A stretch of 11,012 nucleotides of DNA, from NCBI GenBank assembly GCA_937128785.1, contig CAKZMS010000438.1, positions 1 to 11,012 of the forward strand, written 5' to 3'. The position numbers and the translations under genes were made by a program. Source of the stretch: an uncultured Opitutaceae bacterium. Lineage in GTDB: Bacteria; Verrucomicrobiota; Verrucomicrobiia; Opitutales; Opitutaceae. Positions 6,703 to 11,012 of the stretch are shown here, in pieces (within the stretch, counting starts at the first letter, position 1; every line of letters starts with the position of its first letter). The notes under the pieces were generated by a model that saw nothing but the letters and a program-made list of their open reading frames with translations, had not been told where the DNA came from and did not search any database.

Positions 6703-8382
6703 ATGAAGTATATTTTCGTGACCGGTGGGGTGGTTTCTTCCTTGGGCAAGGGGCTCACAGCGGCGGCGCTTGGCGCTTTGCTCGAAGTGAGAGGGCTGAA
6801 GGTCCGGATTCAAAAATTTGATCCGTATCTCAACGTCGACCCGGGCACGATGAGTCCCTTCCAGCACGGGGAGGTTTACGTGCTCGAAGATGGAGCGGAG
6901 ACCGATCTCGACCTGGGTCACTACGAGCGCTTTACCAGCGGCAAGCTTTCCCGCCTCAACAGCCTTTCATCCGGCCAGATCTACGAGAGCGTGATCCAAA
7001 ACGAACGCCGGGGCGTCTACCTTGGCAAGACGGTGCAGGTGATTCCGCACGTGACCAACGAGATCAAGGAACGCATTTATCAGGGCGCCAAGGACGTCGA
7101 CGTGCTCATCACGGAGATTGGTGGCACCACCGGTGACATCGAGGGCCTACCGTTTCTCGAGGCCATGCGTCAGTTTGCCTTGGAGGTCGGACCGCGCGAT
7201 TGCCTCTTCATCCACGTGACGCTCGTGCCTTATCTCGGCGCCGCCGGTGAGCTCAAAACCAAGCCGACCCAGCAGTCCGTCGCCAAACTCCGCGAAATCG
7301 GTATCCAGCCGCACATCGTGGTTTGCCGTTGCGAGCACGCGATGGATCACGGCATGCGCGACAAGATTTCCATGTTCTGCAACGTGCCGGTGAAAGCCGT
7401 GGTGGAATGCCGTGACGTGAGCTCGATCTACAAGCTCCCGATCGCCTTGCAGAAGGAAGGTTTGGACGAACTCGTCGTCGACCTTTTCGGCATGAAGCGT
7501 CCGATGCCCGAGAACAACCTGTGGAACAACATCGTGAAGCGCATCGAGAATCCGCGCCACGGGGTGACCATCGGTGTGGTGGGCAAATACATCGAGCTGC
7601 AGGATGCCTACAAATCGGTTTACGAGTCAGTCACCCACGCTGGCATCGCCAACAACTGCCGGGTCAACTTCCGCCGCATTGATGCAGAGGAGCTAGAAGC
7701 CCGCAACGGCCTCAACTTGCTCAAGGGGCTTGATGGTATTCTGGTGCCGGGCGGTTTTGGTGATCGGGGCACGGAAGGCAAAATTGCCGCCGCCCGCTAC
7801 GCTCGCGAAAATGGCGTGCCGTATTATGGTTTGTGCCTCGGCCTGCAGATCGCGGTCATCGAGTTCTGTCGCAACGTTCTGAAACTGAAGGGGGCTAACT
7901 CCCTCGAATTTGATCCCGAATCGCCCGAACCCGTCATCACCATGATGGAGGAACAGAAGAAGATCATCGATAAGGGCGCGACCATGCGCCTCGGCAGTTA
8001 TGAGTGTGCCCTGCAGCCCGGCACCAAGGCCCGGCGGGCTTACGGCACCGACAATATACGTGAGCGTCACCGCCACCGTTTCGAAGTGAACAACGCCTAT
8101 GTCGGCGCGATGCAGAAGGGCGGTATGGTAATCAGCGGGATCAACCCCCGCCGCAACCTTGTGGAAATTGTGGAGATCAAAAACCACCCGTGGTTCGTCG
8201 CCGTCCAGTTCCATCCGGAGTTTCAATCGAAGCCCAACGAAGCCCATCCGCTGTTCGCCGCGTTCATCAAGGCGGCGATGAAGCATCAGAAGGGCGCGGT
8301 CGCCGCGCCGAAGGCCCAGCCAAAGGCCAAGAAAAAGGCTGCGCCCAAGAAGGCCGCCGCCAAAAAATCCAAATCGGCCTAA
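6703..8382 (+). CDS. pyrG: CTP synthase (glutamine-hydrolysing)
   Basis: CTP synthase aminates UTP to CTP using ATP and glutamine. The 559-residue protein has the N-terminal synthetase domain (about 1-268), with the P-loop [14 protein letters not shown] at 11-24, [20 protein letters not shown] at 39-58 and [13 protein letters not shown] at 136-148. It is followed by a class I glutamine amidotransferase domain (about 285-527) with Cys378 in YGLCLGLQ and His504/Glu506 in VQFHPEF, so both halves look active. Beyond the normal end (about 529) is an extra 30-residue Lys/Ala/Pro tail, absent from E. coli PyrG (545 aa). The ATG has no Shine-Dalgarno sequence. The next gene, kdsA, begins 3 bases after the stop, which implies one transcript and translational coupling. 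Confidence 0.97.
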   Translation: MKYIFVTGGVVSSLGKGLTAAALGALLEVRGLKVRIQKFDPYLNVDPGTMSPFQHGEVYVLEDGAETDLDLGHYERFTSGKLSRLNSLSSGQIYESVIQNERRGVYLGKTVQVIPHVTNEIKERIYQGAKDVDVLITEIGGTTGDIEGLPFLEAMRQFALEVGPRDCLFIHVTLVPYLGAAGELKTKPTQQSVAKLREIGIQPHIVVCRCEHAMDHGMRDKISMFCNVPVKAVVECRDVSSIYKLPIALQKEGLDELVVDLFGMKRPMPENNLWNNIVKRIENPRHGVTIGVVGKYIELQDAYKSVYESVTHAGIANNCRVNFRRIDAEELEARNGLNLLKGLDGILVPGGFGDRGTEGKIAAARYARENGVPYYGLCLGLQIAVIEFCRNVLKLKGANSLEFDPESPEPVITMMEEQKKIIDKGATMRLGSYECALQPGTKARRAYGTDNIRERHRHRFEVNNAYVGAMQKGGMVISGINPRRNLVEIVEIKNHPWFVAVQFHPEFQSKPNEAHPLFAAFIKAAMKHQKGAVAAPKAQPKAKKKAAPKKAAAKKSKSA

Positions 8383-8385
8383 GCG

Positions 8386-9180
8386 ATGCTCTACGATCCG
8401 GCCAAACTACTGCTCCTTGCGGGCCCCTGCTCGTTGGAAAACGCCGAGGTGTGCCGGGCGGTGGCGACCGAGCTGGTGACCTTGGGCAAATCCCACCCGG
8501 ATCTGAACATCGTTGTCAAAGGTTCGGTTGATAAAGCCAATCGCACCTCGATCGCCGGCGCCCGGGGCACCGGACTGGAGGGTGGCCTCGAACTTCTCGC
8601 CCTGGTGAAGCAGGAGTTTGGCCTGCCGGTCGTCACGGATATCCACAACGCGGAGCAATGTGCCCCGGTGGCTGAGGTCTGTGATGTACTGCAGATCCCC
8701 GCGTTTCTTAGTCGGCAAACCGACCTGTTGCTCGCCGCTGCCGCCACGGGACGCGTCGTCAACGTCAAGAAGGGCCAGTTTCTCGCGCCGACCGACATGA
8801 AGCACGTCGTCGGCAAGATCCGCGAAGGTGGCGCTGCCGAGATCTGGCAGACCGAGCGCGGCACGACCTTTGGTTACCAGAATCTCGTCGTCGATATGCG
8901 CGGTTTTCCCATCATGGCGACCAACGGACACCCCACGATCCTGGACGCGACCCACAGCGTGCAACTTCCGGGAGCAGGCGACGGAAAGAGCAGTGGCCAA
9001 CGCGAATTCGTCGAGCCGCTGGCCAAAGCAGCGCTCGCCGCTGGCGCTAATGGTTTGTTTTTGGAAACCCATCCCGATCCCGCGAATGCGATCAGCGACG
9101 GCCCGAACATGGTGCCGCTGAACGAATTGGCTGAGCTCATCGAACGCTGTCTCCGGGTGTGGCGGGCCGTGAAAAACTGA
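8386..9180 (+). CDS. kdsA: 3-deoxy-8-phosphooctulonate synthase (KDO-8-P synthase), metal-dependent type
   Basis: KdsA condenses phosphoenolpyruvate with arabinose-5-phosphate to KDO-8-phosphate, for the inner core of LPS. The 264-residue TIM-barrel protein has [10 protein letters not shown] at 10-19, [13 protein letters not shown] at 43-55, [18 protein letters not shown] at 156-173 and [10 protein letters not shown] at 187-196. All four ligands of the metal-dependent class (as in Aquifex aeolicus: Cys11, His185, Glu222, Asp233) are present as Cys15, His190, Glu227 and Asp238. The metal-free E. coli class has Asn in place of the Cys. Its start is 3 bases after the pyrG stop. PyrG supplies CTP, which KdsB later uses to activate KDO, so the pairing makes sense. 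Confidence 0.96.
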   Translation: MLYDPAKLLLLAGPCSLENAEVCRAVATELVTLGKSHPDLNIVVKGSVDKANRTSIAGARGTGLEGGLELLALVKQEFGLPVVTDIHNAEQCAPVAEVCDVLQIPAFLSRQTDLLLAAAATGRVVNVKKGQFLAPTDMKHVVGKIREGGAAEIWQTERGTTFGYQNLVVDMRGFPIMATNGHPTILDATHSVQLPGAGDGKSSGQREFVEPLAKAALAAGANGLFLETHPDPANAISDGPNMVPLNELAELIERCLRVWRAVKN

Positions 9181-9191
9181 TCACGGAAAAG

Positions 9192-9222
9192 CGCCACAGG
9201 CGTTGACCCCCGTTAAATGGGG
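9192..9222. repeat. Possible REP relic or tandem hairpins before the lipoyl-synthase fusion gene
   Basis: The 36-base gap after kdsA contains GGCGTTGACCCC at 9199-9210, identical to 12 bases of the REP hairpin found inside the next gene (9619-9630). Here the left stem half is missing. Instead CGCC-ACA-GGCG (9192-9202) and CCCC...GGGG (9207-9222) form two small hairpins. There is no T-run. The repeat overlaps the ATG at 9217, which is one reason for placing the fusion gene's start at 9244. Confidence 0.4.
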
Positions 9223-9243
9223 CGGCACGATCCGGCCAATCCT

Positions 9244-10854
9244 ATGGCTGACTCCACTGCGCAGACCTTTCTGATCGACGTGCCGATCCCTTCGATGGGA
9301 GCCACCGTCAACGAACTCACCATCATCGATGTGATGGTGAAGCCCGGTGATCGTTTCGCCAAGGGCGACAAGATAGCCGAGTTGGAAAGCGACAAATCGG
9401 TCTTCGAATTTGAAGCGCCCTGCGAGGGCGTCCTACAGGCTCTGCAAGTGCGGGCCGGTGATATCGTGCCTTCCGGTTCTCCGTTCATGCAGATCGAAAC
9501 GGACGATATTTCCTTGAAGCACTTGGAAGCCAAAGAAGGAGTCGTGGCGGCCGCTCCTGCTGCGGCGAAACCGGGGTCAACGCCCCCGGCTACAACCAAA
9601 CCTGCAGCGGTAGCCGGGGGCGTTGACCCCGGGGTTCCATCCGCCCCTCCGACGCCTGCTCCGGCCGCCACCGGACCCAAGTGGACTCCCCGGGCCGTGA
9701 AGCTCGTGCGCGAAGCCGGACTTGAGCCCGACTCTATTACCGATATCGAAGCGACCGGTCCCGCGGGTCGGGTTTCCGGTGATGATGTCGCCCGCTATTT
9801 GGCCTCGCGTTCTGGTGCGGCCGACTCGACCCCGGCCGTCGCGGCTACCCCAGCTACCTCCGGAGCCGATCAGACCGTGTGCATTGCGGGAGTGGGATTT
9901 GCGGTGCCGCAAAACGTGCGTTCCACCAAGGACGTCTTGAAGGAATTTCCCGGTCGCACCGAAGATGAGATGATCAAGCTCACCGGCATCCGCGAGCGTC
10001 GTTACGCTGGCGAGGGCGAGACTGCCACCGATCTCGCGGTTACGGCCGTTCAGCATGCGGTGGAGCAGGCGGGCGTGGACCTGGCCAGCATCGATGGCGT
10101 AATTATGGCCACGCTCATTCCCGACCAACCCGTTCCGGCTATGGCGAGCGCACTCGCGCAGAAACTGGGCATTAACTCGGCCTTGGCCTTTGATCTGAAT
10201 GCGGCCTGTTCTGGCTGGCTGTATGCGTTGGAGGTCGGCCGCTCGTTGATTTTGGGAGGCGGTCCAAAGAACGTGATCGTGGTGACGGCCGAGTTGCTGT
10301 CGCGCATCACGAATCCGAAAGACCACGAGACGGCATTCCTGTTTGGTGATGGCGCCGGCGCGGCGATCCTTACCGATTCCCCGGGTGGTCACCGCTTGCA
10401 CCGGATGGGTCTCTCGGGTGACGCCAGTAAGTTTGACGCCATCCAGCGTCCGGGCGGTGGCGCCAACAAACCTTGGCCGAAGCCGGAAGACGTGAACGTC
10501 GATGATTTCTACCTGCAGGTAAACGGACCGGTGGTATTCAAAGGTGCGGTCAAAGCTTTCGCCGATGAAATCGAGAAGACGATGCAGCGCCACAAGCTGA
10601 CCCCGGAGACCATTGGCTGGATCGTGCCCCATCAGGCGAACGAACGAATTCTGCGCGCGGTTTCCAAACGCGTGGGCATTCCCTACGAACGCTTCGTCGT
10701 CACGATTGACAAATACGGTAACACGTCCGGCGCCAGTGTTTCGATGGCGCTTGGTTGGGCGGCGGAAGAGGAAATCTTCGAGCCCGGTGACAAGATCATC
10801 TTCTGCAGTGTCGGCGCCGGCTTCACCTACGCGGGTGGTTTGCTGGTTTGGTGA
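9244..10854 (+). CDS. fabH: Lipoyl domain - E1/E3-binding domain - ketoacyl-ACP synthase III (FabH-type) fusion
   Basis: From the ATG at 9244 the protein has 536 residues. Residues 8-90 are a lipoyl domain with the lipoylation site ESDKS (Lys51). A Pro/Ala linker (about 95-143) leads to a peripheral subunit-binding domain at 145-186 (WTPRAVKLVREAGLEP, then TGPAGRVSGDDV), the module that holds E1 or E3 in 2-oxoacid dehydrogenase complexes. After a second Ala/Pro/Ser linker, residues 210-536 are a full ketoacyl-ACP synthase III with Cys322 (NAACSGW), His463 (PHQAN) and Asn493 (YGNTSGAS). The usual E2 acyltransferase with its HxxxDG motif is absent. KAS III normally takes an acyl group from acyl-CoA and condenses it with malonyl-ACP to start fatty-acid synthesis. 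An earlier ATG at 9217 would add nine residues but overlaps a repeat. A GTG at 9877 might start the synthase alone. Partner E1/E3 genes are not in the window. Confidence 0.9.
   Translation: MADSTAQTFLIDVPIPSMGATVNELTIIDVMVKPGDRFAKGDKIAELESDKSVFEFEAPCEGVLQALQVRAGDIVPSGSPFMQIETDDISLKHLEAKEGVVAAAPAAAKPGSTPPATTKPAAVAGGVDPGVPSAPPTPAPAATGPKWTPRAVKLVREAGLEPDSITDIEATGPAGRVSGDDVARYLASRSGAADSTPAVAATPATSGADQTVCIAGVGFAVPQNVRSTKDVLKEFPGRTEDEMIKLTGIRERRYAGEGETATDLAVTAVQHAVEQAGVDLASIDGVIMATLIPDQPVPAMASALAQKLGINSALAFDLNAACSGWLYALEVGRSLILGGGPKNVIVVTAELLSRITNPKDHETAFLFGDGAGAAILTDSPGGHRLHRMGLSGDASKFDAIQRPGGGANKPWPKPEDVNVDDFYLQVNGPVVFKGAVKAFADEIEKTMQRHKLTPETIGWIVPHQANERILRAVSKRVGIPYERFVVTIDKYGNTSGASVSMALGWAAEEEIFEPGDKIIFCSVGAGFTYAGGLLVW
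9571..9632. repeat. Inverted pair of REP elements (REPIN/BIME-like) inside a coding region
   Basis: Two exact 23-bp inverted copies lie at 9571-9593 and 9610-9632, separated by 16 bases. Each copy reads GTAG, then stem CCGGGG, loop GCGTTGA, stem CCCCGG. The GTAG ends face each other. A GTAG tetranucleotide at the foot of a small hairpin is the hallmark of REP elements moved by RAYT (TnpA-REP) transposases, and inverted pairs are known as REPINs or BIMEs. The unit sits in frame in the linker between the lipoyl and subunit-binding domains, encoding PGSTPPATTKPAAVAGGVDP and flanks without a stop codon. Confidence 0.75.
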
Positions 10855-10891
10855 GGTTGGGACTTAGGCCGGCTCCGTCAGCCTGAAGCTG

Positions 10892-10923
10892 TTTTACAGG
10901 AGACAGCAGAGGACAGCGGAGAA
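10892..10923. repeat. Purine-rich tandem repeat after the fusion gene
   Basis: After TTTT the strand reads as loosely repeated units of 8-10 bases: ACAGGAG, ACAGCAGAGG, ACAGCGGAGA. The pattern TTTTACAG followed by purine-rich units resembles intergenic repeats I recall from Verrucomicrobiota-like genomes; this is memory, not a search. A weak hairpin CAGC-CTGAA-GCTG (10880-10892) followed by TTTT could help end transcription of the fusion gene. The rest of 10855-11012 shows no gene. Confidence 0.3.
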
Positions 10924-11012
10924 TTGGATCTGTGGAGATCTGAGCAATCGGTGGTTAGCAGTCTGCGGTGGAGTGGAGGGCCTTGGGGTTGCGTTCCCGA
11001 ACAGGGGCCGCG

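Noticed and set aside
5330..6706. A long open frame on the plus strand (458 codons) across the kinase and DUF6941-like genes
   Set aside because: It is antisense to two genes with clear family motifs; its translation is Gly/Glu/Val-rich with no recognisable domain, as expected for a shadow frame in GC-rich DNA.
9217..9243. Upstream ATG as the start of the lipoyl-synthase fusion
   Set aside because: It has no ribosome-binding site, overlaps repeat sequence shared with the REP, and adds nine residues (MGRHDPANP) not expected before a lipoyl domain; kept only as an alternative.
9353..9426. Reading the N-terminal domain as a biotin carrier domain
   Set aside because: The modified lysine lies in ESDKS, the lipoyl pattern, rather than the AMKM of biotin carriers, and a subunit-binding domain follows, as in E2 proteins.
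1..11012. CRISPR arrays, tRNA or rRNA genes, complete insertion sequences
   Set aside because: I saw no regularly spaced repeats, no tRNA-like cloverleaf, no rRNA sequence and no transposase frame on either strand.

Overview
The window looks like a chromosomal segment from a GC-rich Gram-negative bacterium. A member of Verrucomicrobiota, perhaps Opitutaceae, is my best guess. The reasons are the KDO pathway enzyme KdsA (hence an LPS outer membrane), the general look of the proteins, start codons that mostly lack a Shine-Dalgarno sequence, and a DUF6941-like protein. The taxonomic call is inference, not proven by any marker in the window.

Layout: genes lie in two divergent blocks that part at about 6338-6422. 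The minus-strand block, read from 6337 down to 74, is: a DUF6941-like protein, a PfkB-family (adenosine kinase-like) sugar/nucleoside kinase, an ABC exporter ATPase, its ABC-2 permease, and a long protein that joins a CPBP-family membrane protease to the proline enzyme ProA. The plus-strand block is: a small two-helix membrane protein, CTP synthase (pyrG), KDO-8-phosphate synthase (kdsA, 3 bases after pyrG), and a composite protein made of a lipoyl domain, an E3/E1-binding domain and a ketoacyl-ACP synthase III. Bases 1-73 and 10855-11012 hold no gene that I can see. No gene-free stretch exceeds 300 bases.

How the genes fit together: pyrG makes CTP and kdsA makes KDO-8-phosphate. Both feed CMP-KDO formation for LPS, which explains their tight coupling. 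The next gene may supply fatty acids. It has the front half of a 2-oxoacid dehydrogenase E2 protein but carries FabH-type synthase where the acyltransferase should be. This suggests that an acyl group made by a 2-oxoacid dehydrogenase could pass from lipoyl-lysine straight to the condensing enzyme that starts fatty-acid synthesis. This is the most promising candidate for an undescribed system.

Other notable structure: an apparently intact inverted pair of REP elements (GTAG-headed hairpins, i.e. a REPIN) sits in frame inside the linker of that fusion gene, with a possible REP relic just upstream of its start. Two near-identical palindromes, probable operators, lie 66 bp apart between the exporter ATPase and permease genes. 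The CPBP-ProA reading frame runs through with no stop across a proline-rich linker.
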